Of a stretch of 64,000 bases of DNA, positions 1 through 8,441 are shown one piece after another (the stretch's first letter is position 1; the number at the start of each line of letters is the position of its first letter). The notes beneath the pieces are model-generated. The model did no database searches and was not told where the DNA came from. It was given only the letters and a program-made list of their open reading frames with translations. The stretch lies in the NCBI RefSeq assembly GCF_010726245.1, contig NZ_AP022561.1, positions 1,612,001 through 1,676,000 of the forward strand. The letters are read 5' to 3'. Position numbers and translations under genes: made by a program. Source of the DNA: Mycolicibacterium aichiense (GTDB taxonomy: Bacteria > Actinomycetota > Actinomycetes > Mycobacteriales > Mycobacteriaceae).

Positions 1-702
1 GATTCGCTGAAAGAGGCGAAGAAGTACCAGAACGTGAAGAAGGGCGGCACGATCGTCGATCGGGTTCGCAAGGTGCAGGACGCCGGGCTGGAAGTGTGGT
101 GCGGCATGATCGTCGGCTTCGACAACGACGACACCCGAATCTTCAAGGAGCAGGCCGACTTCATCGGTCAGACCGACATCATGCACGCCATGGTCGGCAT
201 GCTCGCCGCGATCCCCAAGACACCGCTGCACGCGCGGCTGAAGAATGAGGGCCGCCTCGACCTCGACGACGAGCAGACCTTCGGCACCAACGTCATACCG
301 CTCAACATGAGCCGAGACGAGTTGCGAGACGGCTACATCGGCCTGATGAGTGAGCTCTACGATCCCGACTTCTACTTCGACCGCCTCGAAAATTTGTATT
401 TGACAAGACAATTCGATTTCGGGAGAGCACGCAACGAATACCTGCGTCATCATCCCTGGCGGCGCAGACAAGCCCAGTTATTCGACGCCGCACGGGCATT
501 CGGCCTGTTCCTGCTGCTGATGAAGAACGTCCCCGACGCGCAACTACGCCAGGTCTACCGGCGCCGGATGTGGAAGATGGCCCGCAGCCGGCCGGATCCC
601 GGGGTCTTGTTCGTCAGCGTGGTCAAGTGTGCGACGCACTACCACCACTACACGATGTCGCGGGAGATGTCCGACCGCCGGACCCTGGTCAATACCTTCT
701 AG
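1..702 (+). CDS. B12-binding-type radical SAM protein, C-terminal part (5' end outside window)
   Basis: The reading frame is open from the first base, so the gene is cut by the window edge and only about 233 C-terminal residues are seen. The visible part has the end of a radical SAM barrel (a strand reading GMIVGFDNDD, typical of the fifth or sixth barrel strand), followed by a region matching the DUF4070 tail found in actinobacterial B12-binding radical SAM proteins. The CxxxCxxC iron-sulfur motif and the cobalamin-binding domain would lie upstream and cannot be checked. The substrate is unknown. The stop codon overlaps that of the convergent GAF-ANTAR gene through the shared bases CTAG. Confidence 0.75.
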   Translation, partial: DSLKEAKKYQNVKKGGTIVDRVRKVQDAGLEVWCGMIVGFDNDDTRIFKEQADFIGQTDIMHAMVGMLAAIPKTPLHARLKNEGRLDLDDEQTFGTNVIPLNMSRDELRDGYIGLMSELYDPDFYFDRLENLYLTRQFDFGRARNEYLRHHPWRRRQAQLFDAARAFGLFLLLMKNVPDAQLRQVYRRRMWKMARSRPDPGVLFVSVVKCATHYHHYTMSREMSDRRTLVNTF

Positions 703-1532
703 TTCTCCTGCCGGCCGTTGCCGTTGCTGCCGGCGACCTGCTCGAGGAACTGCACGGCCAACACCCGGACAGGCACGTTCGTCTGCTGGCTCTGCTTGCG
801 CAATACATCGAAAGCCGCGTCGGCGTCGATACCGTGCATGGCCATCAGCACGCCCTTGGCCTGCTCGATCGGTGCCCGGCTCTGCAGCACCCGCTGAATC
901 GACTCCGCGGTGTCACGGGCCGACTTGTAGCGGGCGAAGTCGCCGATCGCCCGGGAGACCGCTTTTGTCAGCAGTTCGAGGATCTCGGCGTCGAGGCCGT
1001 CGAAGGCGTGAAATGACCGCCCGTACAGGTTGAACGAGCCCAGCGTCTGATCCTCGGTGAACAGCGGCGCCGCCAGGAAGCTGTTGACGCCTTCGTCACG
1101 CGCGGCGGACGCGAAGCCCCGCCAGGCGGCCATCGCCTCTTCGGAGTCCAGCTGGACGATGCTGCGGGTTCGTGAAGCGTGTAGGCAGGGGCCTTCACCG
1201 GCGTCGTACTGCTCACTGTCGATCCGCAGGGTGCGCTCGTCGGTGTGCACGGCGGTGTAGGTCAGCCCGCCGAGGTCGATCGTGATGCCCGTGTAATCAG
1301 CGCCCTGGATGGCCTCCTGGGCGATCGCGGCCACGCGCTGAAGCAGTGTGAGTAGCTCGTCTTCGTCATTGACGCTGCGACCGGCGTCGACCAGCAGGCG
1401 GCCCAGCTGGGCCGCCGACATGGCGTTGCGGGTGGCGGCCTCGATGACAATCTCGGCAGCCTGCTCAGCGTCGGTTCCATCCAGCGGCTCGGCCGGGATG
1501 GAGTCCTCGACGCGCGGGTCGCTGTGCTCCAT
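699..1532 (-). CDS. GAF and ANTAR domain transcription antiterminator
   Basis: This 277-residue cytoplasmic protein has a GAF sensor domain at about residues 60-195 and an ANTAR RNA-binding domain at about 205-265, recognisable by the IEQAKGVLM segment and a three-helix end. ANTAR proteins bind paired RNA hairpins and block transcription termination. In mycobacteria, GAF-ANTAR proteins are common and usually lack a partner kinase. The start was placed at the ATG at 1532 because the upstream in-frame extension overlaps the next gene and has low-complexity composition. It is convergent with the radical SAM gene. The ligand of the GAF domain and the RNA target cannot be inferred. Confidence 0.85.
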   Translation of the reverse strand: MEHSDPRVEDSIPAEPLDGTDAEQAAEIVIEAATRNAMSAAQLGRLLVDAGRSVNDEDELLTLLQRVAAIAQEAIQGADYTGITIDLGGLTYTAVHTDERTLRIDSEQYDAGEGPCLHASRTRSIVQLDSEEAMAAWRGFASAARDEGVNSFLAAPLFTEDQTLGSFNLYGRSFHAFDGLDAEILELLTKAVSRAIGDFARYKSARDTAESIQRVLQSRAPIEQAKGVLMAMHGIDADAAFDVLRKQSQQTNVPVRVLAVQFLEQVAGSNGNGRQEN

Positions 1533-1579
1533 GGGGTGAGTGTCCCACCTTCGGGACTTCTGGTTGCTGTAAGGGCTAT

Positions 1580-2971
1580 CTAGGGCAGCACGGTGTGCAT
1601 CAGCATCACGTTGTAGGCCGACCACAGCGAGAGGTTGTAGTACAGCTCCCGGCCCGTCGACCAGGGATGCAGGAACGGCGCGTAGATGCCACCGGGGATC
1701 TGCATCGACGACACCAGCATCTGCTCCGGCCCCCACGGCCCCTGAGGCGCCGGCGCGGTCCGCATCACCACGTCGTTGTTGCCGTTGCAGTACAGCACCA
1801 GATACTGCTTGAGGTAGTTGTTGAATTGGGCCGACATCTCGCCGACCGGGCCGGGGATCACCGGGGTGGCCGCCGCCGGGCTGCCCGCAACCCAGCTGTT
1901 GCTGTCGGCGTTCCAGTACTCGTACTTCGTCAGGTCGGGGATCAACCCGGGGGACACCCGCGACACGTAGGCCGACCCGCCCCGCCCGTTGGGTGTGCCG
2001 AACGAATAGATGTACGGATCGCCGGGACCGGGTTTGAGGAACGCGCCCATCTGGAATTTCTCGTTGCCGTTGGACGGCTGACGGACGGTGCCGGGGTAGA
2101 CGCCCCAGGTCTCGCCATTGTCGGTCGATGTCGCGATCGCCGAATAGTTCGTGGTCCACGAGCCGTAGTTGTCCCAGCTCCGGATCGACATGAAGTTGAG
2201 GAACTGGTTGGGCCCGACGGCCACGCCGGAGGTCGGGATGATGCCCGTCTCCTGCGGCGCACCGTTGATGCTGTTGATGACCTGCTTGGCGATGCCGGGC
2301 CGCCACACCGGTGCCCCCGAGTATTTGTTGCCGACGGCCCCGTCGGGCACCGCGACGGTGTTGGCCAGCGATCCGTCGGTGCTGCGCATCAGTGTGTTGT
2401 AGCGCCACTGCTTGCCGGGGATCATGCAGAAGCCGTTGGTGTCGCCGAACGCCAGCAGGACCTGCCGGTGACCGGGATCGCCGTTGTCCCACATGATTCC
2501 GAGGTCGGTGCCGGTGATGGCGAATTTCTGGATGGTTTGGTTCGGGCTGTCCGGCCCGGTCACCCAGCCGACCACCGAGGTGCCCGCGGGTGCGGTCGAC
2601 GGCGCGGGCTGCGCGGCGGCGGGAGCCGGTTGAGGTTGGGCGGGAGCGGGTTTCGGTGAGGGCGCGACCGCTGCCTGCTTCTGCACCTGTCCGGAATTGG
2701 GGATGAGCGCGTTGATGAGCATCTTGCCCAGCGTGGGCAGCGGCGCCTGGTCGTTGGCGCCGACCGGCTTGTGCCCGATCGGGCGGTCGAACGGCGCGAT
2801 GGCCGAGGGTTGCGGAATCTGAAACGCCTGGTTGGCGGCGGGTTGCGCTGCCGCCGAAGCGCCCTCGCACGGGTCGGCGGCCGCAGGCGGCGCGACACCG
2901 GTGGCTGCGCAGAGGCCGACGACCAGCGTCGAGGCCAGCGACAGCGAGGGGATACGGGGGCGCGGCGACAC
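1580..2971 (-). CDS. secreted DUF4185 domain protein
   Basis: The predicted protein has 463 residues. It starts with a signal peptide (basic start, hydrophobic stretch, cleavage near PPAAADP), continues with an alanine/proline-rich linker, and then has a long globular domain from about residue 120 with the features of the DUF4185 family (WVTGPDSPNQT, DLGIMWDNG, FGDTNGF). DUF4185 proteins are exported proteins of mycobacteria and corynebacteria with a beta-propeller-like sequence pattern and no established activity. The GTG at 2971 was chosen because a GAAAGG ribosome site lies six bases before it and the signal peptide follows directly. It is divergent from the lipoprotein gene at 3152. Confidence 0.8.
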   Translation of the reverse strand: MSPRPRIPSLSLASTLVVGLCAATGVAPPAAADPCEGASAAAQPAANQAFQIPQPSAIAPFDRPIGHKPVGANDQAPLPTLGKMLINALIPNSGQVQKQAAVAPSPKPAPAQPQPAPAAAQPAPSTAPAGTSVVGWVTGPDSPNQTIQKFAITGTDLGIMWDNGDPGHRQVLLAFGDTNGFCMIPGKQWRYNTLMRSTDGSLANTVAVPDGAVGNKYSGAPVWRPGIAKQVINSINGAPQETGIIPTSGVAVGPNQFLNFMSIRSWDNYGSWTTNYSAIATSTDNGETWGVYPGTVRQPSNGNEKFQMGAFLKPGPGDPYIYSFGTPNGRGGSAYVSRVSPGLIPDLTKYEYWNADSNSWVAGSPAAATPVIPGPVGEMSAQFNNYLKQYLVLYCNGNNDVVMRTAPAPQGPWGPEQMLVSSMQIPGGIYAPFLHPWSTGRELYYNLSLWSAYNVMLMHTVLP

Positions 2972-3151
2972 GACACACCTTTCGGAGGCGGGACGTCGCT
3001 GTGACGTCTGTTGACCTCTGTGACGATAGGGACCCCTGGGTTGTTTGCGACCGGCGCTGCAGCGATAGGTATGCATCCGTGACCGTGTCGCAACCAAGGG
3101 GGTGCTCGGTGGGTTACTGTGCGCATGATTCGCCCGACACAGGAGGCACTG

Positions 3152-3667
3152 ATGAGACGTGGATTCTCTGCTGCGGCAGCCGTTGCCGTAGCGGTCGCAC
3201 TGACCGGTACCGCCTGTGGCAACTCCGACTCCGGCAGCACGGTTGCGTCATCCGCGAGTTCGGCGGCGACGACTGCGAGTGCGACCTCGTCTTCGAGCAC
3301 ATCTGCGAGTGCCGCCCCGGTGGCCGCTGACAAGCTGCCCTCACTGGTGCCGACGCCGGCGAACAGCCAAACGACCAAGGGGCCGGACAACATCGCTGAC
3401 GGCGGAATCCATCTCTACTTTCAGGTCAACGGGTCACCCGCCGATGTGATGACGGCCTACAAGGCAGCCCTGGAAGAGAAGGGCTGGACGGTGACCACCA
3501 TGGTCACCTCGGGCGGCCAGGGCGGGGGCGGTGCCACCTATACCGGAACCAATGGCGGCGCCTATGGCGTGTTCGACGGTGGCGGCTACAGCACCAACAC
3601 CTACCTCGACGTCTGTGCGTGGCCGACCAAGCCCGCGAACCCCAATTGCAGCCGCGGCGACCGCTAG
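3152..3667 (+). CDS. probable lipoprotein of unknown function
   Basis: The 171-residue product begins with a basic start and a hydrophobic signal segment ending in LTGTACGN. The cysteine there is a plausible lipidation site, although the residue at -3 is glycine and so the lipobox is not canonical. A Ser/Ala/Thr-rich linker of about 45 residues follows, then a small domain containing a glycine-rich stretch. An AGGAGG ribosome site five bases before the ATG at 3152 fixes the start. The domain layout resembles small mycobacterial Lpp/Lpq lipoproteins, but I do not recognise a named family. It lies just ahead of the esterase gene with a 32-base gap, so the two may share a transcript. Confidence 0.75.
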   Translation: MRRGFSAAAAVAVAVALTGTACGNSDSGSTVASSASSAATTASATSSSSTSASAAPVAADKLPSLVPTPANSQTTKGPDNIADGGIHLYFQVNGSPADVMTAYKAALEEKGWTVTTMVTSGGQGGGGATYTGTNGGAYGVFDGGGYSTNTYLDVCAWPTKPANPNCSRGDR

Positions 3668-3699
3668 GCCGAATTCACGCCCCAGTAGAAAGACATCCC

Positions 3700-4557
3700 G
3701 TGAGTCGCCGTCGGACAGCACTCCTCGCTGCTCTTTTTCTTCTCTTCGCAGTTCCCGCAGAACACGCCTCGGCCACCGGAGATCCGCCCGGTGCCCTGAC
3801 TTTCGGTGGCGTGCAGCGGACGTACGTGTTACATGTGCCCGATGGGCTGGCCCACCCGAACGGCCTGGTGATCAACTTGCACGGCGGGAGTCAGACCGGC
3901 CGCAAGCAATCCGCGGAGACCAATTACAACGCCATCGCCGACCAGTACGGCTGGGTTGTCGCCTATCCCAACGGCATCGACTTCAGTTGGGCCGACGGGC
4001 GCGGCGCGGCGGCACCGGACCGGCAGGGGGTCGATGATGTCGGGTTTCTGGCGGCACTGATCGGCCGGCTCACCCATGACTACAACATCCCGGCTGGACG
4101 GGTCTTCGTCACCGGAATGTCGGCAGGCGGGTTCATGGCCAACCGGCTGGCGTGCGAGCGACCCGATCTGGTGGCCGCAATAGCCCCGGTGTCGAGCACG
4201 CTGGGAGTGAACGTCCGCTGCAATCCGTCCAAACCTGTTGCGGTGCTTGCGATTCACGGCACCGCTGACAAGGTGGTGCCTTACAAGGGCGGTCGCATGA
4301 TCGGGCGCGGGGGAGCCAGCACCGTCGTGTCCGCGCCGACGATGGTGGATCGGTGGTTGGCGTTCGACCGCTGTCCGCCGGCAACAACCACGACGATCGA
4401 TGGCGGAAAACGCTTGCTCGCCTTCGGTTGCGCGGACGGCACCGAGGTTGCATTCATCACCATCAACGGATGGGGCCACACCTGGCCGGTGAGTCCCGCG
4501 GCGGCCTTCGACGCGTCACGGGCCAGCGCGGAGTTCTTTGCCGCGCACGGCACCTGA
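3700..4557 (+). CDS. secreted polyhydroxybutyrate depolymerase-like esterase
   Basis: This 285-residue exported alpha/beta-hydrolase belongs to the LpqC/PHB-depolymerase-type esterase group. It has a signal peptide (SRRRTALLAALFLLF, cleavage near HASA), an oxyanion-region motif NLHGGSQ, the nucleophile elbow GMSAGG with the catalytic serine, a probable acid in IHGTADKVVP, and a C-terminal catalytic histidine in the NGWGHTWP segment. Family members hydrolyse short polyester or feruloyl-type esters outside the cell; the substrate here is not known. The GTG at 3700 gives a proper signal peptide and has a purine-rich AGAAAGA upstream. It is convergent with mceF. Confidence 0.82.
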   Translation: MSRRRTALLAALFLLFAVPAEHASATGDPPGALTFGGVQRTYVLHVPDGLAHPNGLVINLHGGSQTGRKQSAETNYNAIADQYGWVVAYPNGIDFSWADGRGAAAPDRQGVDDVGFLAALIGRLTHDYNIPAGRVFVTGMSAGGFMANRLACERPDLVAAIAPVSSTLGVNVRCNPSKPVAVLAIHGTADKVVPYKGGRMIGRGGASTVVSAPTMVDRWLAFDRCPPATTTTIDGGKRLLAFGCADGTEVAFITINGWGHTWPVSPAAAFDASRASAEFFAAHGT

Positions 4558-4568
4558 GCCAGGGCTGA

Positions 4569-6020
4569 TCACGGCTGCCCGGGCAGCAGCATCGACTGCC
4601 ACGTGCTGTTCTGCTTGGCAGGCTCGGCCAGTTCGGATTGGGTGTATTCGCGCCCGTTGGGTCCGACGTAGGTACCTGTCGCGGGGTCGTACCCGCTGAC
4701 GGCCACCAGCGCAGGCGGGGGGACGTCGGTCGGGGGACCCTCTGGCGGAACGTCGGGCACCGGTTGCCCGGACAGTGTCGCGTTCGGGTCGCCTTTCCAG
4801 TTGTAGCCCTCGTTGAGGGGCACATAGTTCTGCTCGCTCTGGCAGAGCTTGACCGTGGGCGCTCGCTTACCCGGCACCGTCTCGCACGGAATATTGCGCG
4901 CGCCACGGACATTGAACGGCGAGTCCTGAGGGGTGCGGCAGTACAGGTCACCGGGTGGACGCTCGGGATAGTCGACCAGGTTCGGGATGCGCTGCTGCTG
5001 GGCGGGCAGGAAGCCGGTGGTGCAGGCCGGTGGAAGGTTGATGTTGAGGTTGAATGACAGGTACTCGCCGCGGTAGGCCTGATTGGTGTTGGCGTTGGCC
5101 ATGAAGGTGGCCTGTCCTTCCGACACCGCGTGCGGCAGCAGGACGAGCAATTGTTCGATGTCATTCTGATATGTCACGGCAACCTGGCCGATGCTGGAAA
5201 GGTTGGCGACGATCACCGGCAGCGTCGGCTTGAGCCGCTCGATCAGGTTGCGCGCCTGCTCATTTGTCGCGACGAGGCCGCCCTGGTCGATCACGCCGGC
5301 CACGGCATCGTTGTTGGCTTTCAGTTCGCCGGTCACGGTCGCGATGTGCGAGGCCCAGGCTCGAATCGCGGCAGATGTCTGCACCTGGGAGTCGAGCACC
5401 GGCTTGGCGTTGTCGATGAGATTGATCAGCGGATCGAGGTTCGCACGGGCGTCGATCGCCAAAGTGGTTGAACCCTTGACGATGTCGGACAACTGCGGGC
5501 CCAGGCCGCCGACGGCCGTGTAGGCCTCGTCGATCGCGGTCTTGAGGTTCTCCCGTGGGATCGCCTGCAACCCGGAGTTGGCGGCGTCGAGGAGCGCGTT
5601 GATGTCCGGTGGCACGGAGGTGTGGTCGCGGGGGATGACATCGCCGTCCCGCAGCGGCCGTGCGGTGCCGTCGCGGGGGATCAGATCGACGTACTGTTCA
5701 CCGATGGCGGATTGGCTGTGCACTTCGCCGCGCAGGTCAGACGGGATGTCGATGCCCGACTTCAATGACAAGACGGCGTCAACTCCGCTGTCGCTCAATC
5801 GAACTGACTGAACCCGGCCGACCTCGACACCCCGGTAGGTGACGTTGCCGGTGTTGTACAGACCGCCGGTCTCCGGCAACTGCATGGTCACGCTGTAGCG
5901 GCCTACTCCGAACCACTTGGCGGGCAGCTTGAGAAAGTGCAAACCCATCACGGCGATCGCGGTGAGCGCGATGACCGCGAAGACTGCGAGCTGGATCAGC
6001 ATCCTGCGGGTCAGATGCAT
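4569..6020 (-). CDS. mceF: Mce family protein MceF (last gene of the yrbE-mce operon)
   Basis: The protein has 483 residues, with one N-terminal membrane anchor (about residues 8-30), an MCE domain at about 40-120 (GGLYNTGNVTYRGVEVGRV), a long helical region, and a C-terminal tail that includes the pattern DLYCRTPQDSPFNVRGARN seen in MceF/MceA-type proteins. Mce proteins form the periplasmic tunnel of Mce lipid importers in mycobacteria, which work with two YrbE permeases and an MceG ATPase. The MceF position is assigned from gene order. The start is one base after the mceE stop codon, which indicates translational coupling. Confidence 0.93.
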   Translation of the reverse strand: MHLTRRMLIQLAVFAVIALTAIAVMGLHFLKLPAKWFGVGRYSVTMQLPETGGLYNTGNVTYRGVEVGRVQSVRLSDSGVDAVLSLKSGIDIPSDLRGEVHSQSAIGEQYVDLIPRDGTARPLRDGDVIPRDHTSVPPDINALLDAANSGLQAIPRENLKTAIDEAYTAVGGLGPQLSDIVKGSTTLAIDARANLDPLINLIDNAKPVLDSQVQTSAAIRAWASHIATVTGELKANNDAVAGVIDQGGLVATNEQARNLIERLKPTLPVIVANLSSIGQVAVTYQNDIEQLLVLLPHAVSEGQATFMANANTNQAYRGEYLSFNLNINLPPACTTGFLPAQQQRIPNLVDYPERPPGDLYCRTPQDSPFNVRGARNIPCETVPGKRAPTVKLCQSEQNYVPLNEGYNWKGDPNATLSGQPVPDVPPEGPPTDVPPPALVAVSGYDPATGTYVGPNGREYTQSELAEPAKQNSTWQSMLLPGQP

Positions 6021-6021
6021 A

Positions 6022-7161
6022 TCAGGGGCCTTGATCGAAGTTGTACGGCGCGACCAGCGGGTTGCTCTTGGTGTACGGGCTGGGGAACTGCCCGATCGTT
6101 CGCCCCCACTGCATCTCGAGCTCGGTCAGATTGCCTTCCCACCGGGTTCCGGTGAACAGACCCTGGTCGATACGGCTCAGCGTGAGGTCGACGACGGCGG
6201 TCATGTTGGCGTAGTCGCCGCGCTGCCAGTTCTCGATGGTCTCGTTCGGGAACGGGAAGGTGGGGATAAGGCTCAGTGCACGGGTCATGCTGGGCCCGGC
6301 GTTGGCCAGCGACTCCAGCACCGGTCCAATGTCTTTGAGCTCCTTGATCAGGTTGGCTTTACTCTGACCGACCGAGCTGACGACCAGGTTGCTGAACTTG
6401 CCGAGCTGATCGGCGGCTTGGACGAGATTGTCACGTTCGTTGTTGAGCACCGCGAGTGCCTCGGGCACCGTCTTGAGCGCCTGATCCAGCACGGGCCGGT
6501 TCGCGGCGAGCACCCCGGTCAGCCGGTTGAGACTGTCGGTGGCGGCGATGATGTCGTCGGTCTGGTCGTTGACGTTGCCGGCGAAGGTGTCCAGTTGACC
6601 GATGAGGCTGCGCAGGTCCTCTTCTCGGCCGCGGAATGCCGTACTGAATGCCTCGGTGATGTCCTGAACCTGTGCCAGGCCGCCGCCGTTGAGGACGGTG
6701 GAGACTGCGGCCAGGGTTTGTTCGACGGTCGGGTAGGCCCCCGCATGGGACAGCGGAATGCGTGAGCCGGCGTGCAGCCGGCCTTGCGGGGGGGTGTCGG
6801 CGGGTGCGCTCAATTCGATGTGCTGTGAACCCAGGATGCTGGTGAGACCGATCGTGGCAATGGCGTTGTCGGGCAGGTCGACATCACCGTCGAGTCGCAT
6901 GGTGACCAACGCATGCCAGCCCTCCAATTCGATCTTGGTGATGTGTCCCACCGTGGCGTCGCCGACCCGCACCCTGGAATTGGGCTGAATATTGTTGACG
7001 TCGGGCATCTCTGCCTGGATCACGAATGATCCTGGCCCGCCGCCCTGAGTGCCGGGCAGGGGCAGCGAGTTGAGTCCCTGCCAGGTATCGATGCCGCAGC
7101 CGGACGACGCGGCCACCACCACGAGCAGCATCGCGAGACTGGCCGCGCGACGGACGATCAT
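6022..7161 (-). CDS. mceE: Mce family lipoprotein MceE (LprK/LprN type)
   Basis: This 379-residue protein is the lipoprotein member of the Mce hexamer. The signal sequence ends in AASSGCG, giving a lipidated cysteine at about residue 22. It is followed by the GLNSLPLPG motif typical of MceE proteins and an MCE domain at about residues 45-125 (NSRVRVGDATVGHI). A long helical part and the terminal FPFPNETIENWQRGDY segment follow. The ATG at 7161 overlaps the mceD stop by four bases (ATGA), so it is strongly preferred over upstream starts, which would lie inside mceD. Confidence 0.93.
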   Translation of the reverse strand: MIVRRAASLAMLLVVVAASSGCGIDTWQGLNSLPLPGTQGGGPGSFVIQAEMPDVNNIQPNSRVRVGDATVGHITKIELEGWHALVTMRLDGDVDLPDNAIATIGLTSILGSQHIELSAPADTPPQGRLHAGSRIPLSHAGAYPTVEQTLAAVSTVLNGGGLAQVQDITEAFSTAFRGREEDLRSLIGQLDTFAGNVNDQTDDIIAATDSLNRLTGVLAANRPVLDQALKTVPEALAVLNNERDNLVQAADQLGKFSNLVVSSVGQSKANLIKELKDIGPVLESLANAGPSMTRALSLIPTFPFPNETIENWQRGDYANMTAVVDLTLSRIDQGLFTGTRWEGNLTELEMQWGRTIGQFPSPYTKSNPLVAPYNFDQGP

Positions 7162-8441
7162 GATCCGCCTCCGCTCGGGGTCATCATCCCGGTCAGTCCC
7201 GCTGCCGGGTCGGTGGCCACCACCGGTTCCTCGGCGGGCAGCGGGGCCGCGGGCGCCGCGGGCGCCGCGGGCGGCACGTAGTCGGGACGCATCCAGTCCT
7301 CGCTGTAGGTCACCTCGTTGGGCCGGGCTTGCGGGCCGACCAGGAAGTTCTCGCCGATCGGCGGGAAGTTGTACTGGCGGTTTTTGATGATGGGCGCCAG
7401 GTACTGCACACACAGCTTCGCGGACTGCTCGGCGCCGAGTCGCGACGCTGCTTGAATTGCCCCGCACAGGAACGAGATCGGATTGGCGAAGTTGTTGACC
7501 GCGAGCGCACCGGTGAAGGCGCCGTTGGACGCCTCGTAGATGTTGGTGAAATTGGCGACCGTGGTCGGCGCGATGTGCAGGGTCTGCTTGATGTCGTCGA
7601 GGCTGTCGTTGAGCGCGGTACTGATCGACGCCAGCTTCTCGGTGGTGGTGCCGATGGTGTCACCGGTGTCCTCGACGAAATCCCTGACATCGCCGATGAC
7701 CGAGTTCATGTCGGTGAATGCGGCACCGATCTTCCTCGGGTCGTCGGCCAGTAGCCCGGTCACCGCGGCGAGGTTCTCATTGAGCTGTCCCAGTACGTCG
7801 CTGCTGCCGCGCAAGGCGCTGATGAGGATGGACAAGTTCTTGAACGTCGCGAAGATGTCACCGCTGTGGTCGCCCAGAACCGACATCGCCTGGGACAGTT
7901 TGACGATCGTCTCGCGGATGGTGCCGCCCTGCCCGCGCAGGTTGTCCGCGGCGGTGTCGATGAAGGAGCCCAGTGTGCTGACACCGCCCGGAGCAGTCGG
8001 TTTGAGCAGTTCGGTGAGGCGCTTCAGCTGCACCCGCACCTCATCCCACTCCACCGGAACCGCGGTGCGGCTGCGGGGGATGACAGCGCCGTCGCGCATC
8101 GTCGGTCCGCCGGTATAGACCGGCGTCAACGCGATGGCGCGGCCGGTGACCAGCATCGGCGAGAGGATCGCCGCCAGCGCGTCGGCGGGCACCTTGTATT
8201 TGCGGTCGAACCAGAACGCGATCTTCACCCCGTCGGGATGCGGCTCGACCGCAGTCACCTTGCCCACTGGCACGCCGAGAATGCGGACGTCGTCCCCGGG
8301 GAACAGCGCCGTGCTGTTGTCGAAGTAGCCGACGACGTCGATGCGGTTACCGTGTCCGACGCCGCGTAACAGAACGCCGCCGGCCAGGATCAGCACCAAG
8401 ACGATCGCGAGTGCGGTGCGGGCGTTGCGTAGCTTGGTCAT
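7158..8441 (-). CDS. mceD: Mce family protein MceD
   Basis: The 427-residue product has an N-terminal membrane anchor (ALAIVLVLILAGGVLL), an MCE domain at about residues 35-115 (FPGDDVRILGVPVGKV), the MceD-typical sequence RTAVPVEWDEV near residue 130, and a long alpha-helical rod. A Pro/Ala-rich tail with short AAP repeats closes the protein. It forms one ring or subunit of the periplasmic lipid conduit. Stop-start overlaps of four bases link it to both mceC and mceE, so the genes are very probably translated from one message. Confidence 0.93.
   Translation of the reverse strand: MTKLRNARTALAIVLVLILAGGVLLRGVGHGNRIDVVGYFDNSTALFPGDDVRILGVPVGKVTAVEPHPDGVKIAFWFDRKYKVPADALAAILSPMLVTGRAIALTPVYTGGPTMRDGAVIPRSRTAVPVEWDEVRVQLKRLTELLKPTAPGGVSTLGSFIDTAADNLRGQGGTIRETIVKLSQAMSVLGDHSGDIFATFKNLSILISALRGSSDVLGQLNENLAAVTGLLADDPRKIGAAFTDMNSVIGDVRDFVEDTGDTIGTTTEKLASISTALNDSLDDIKQTLHIAPTTVANFTNIYEASNGAFTGALAVNNFANPISFLCGAIQAASRLGAEQSAKLCVQYLAPIIKNRQYNFPPIGENFLVGPQARPNEVTYSEDWMRPDYVPPAAPAAPAAPLPAEEPVVATDPAAGLTGMMTPSGGGS

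Noticed and set aside
699..2978. A 759-residue minus-strand frame spanning the GAF-ANTAR gene and the DUF4185 gene
   Set aside because: The upstream half has arginine/proline-rich shadow composition and runs out of frame through the DUF4185 gene. The ATG at 1532 gives a normal GAF-ANTAR protein.
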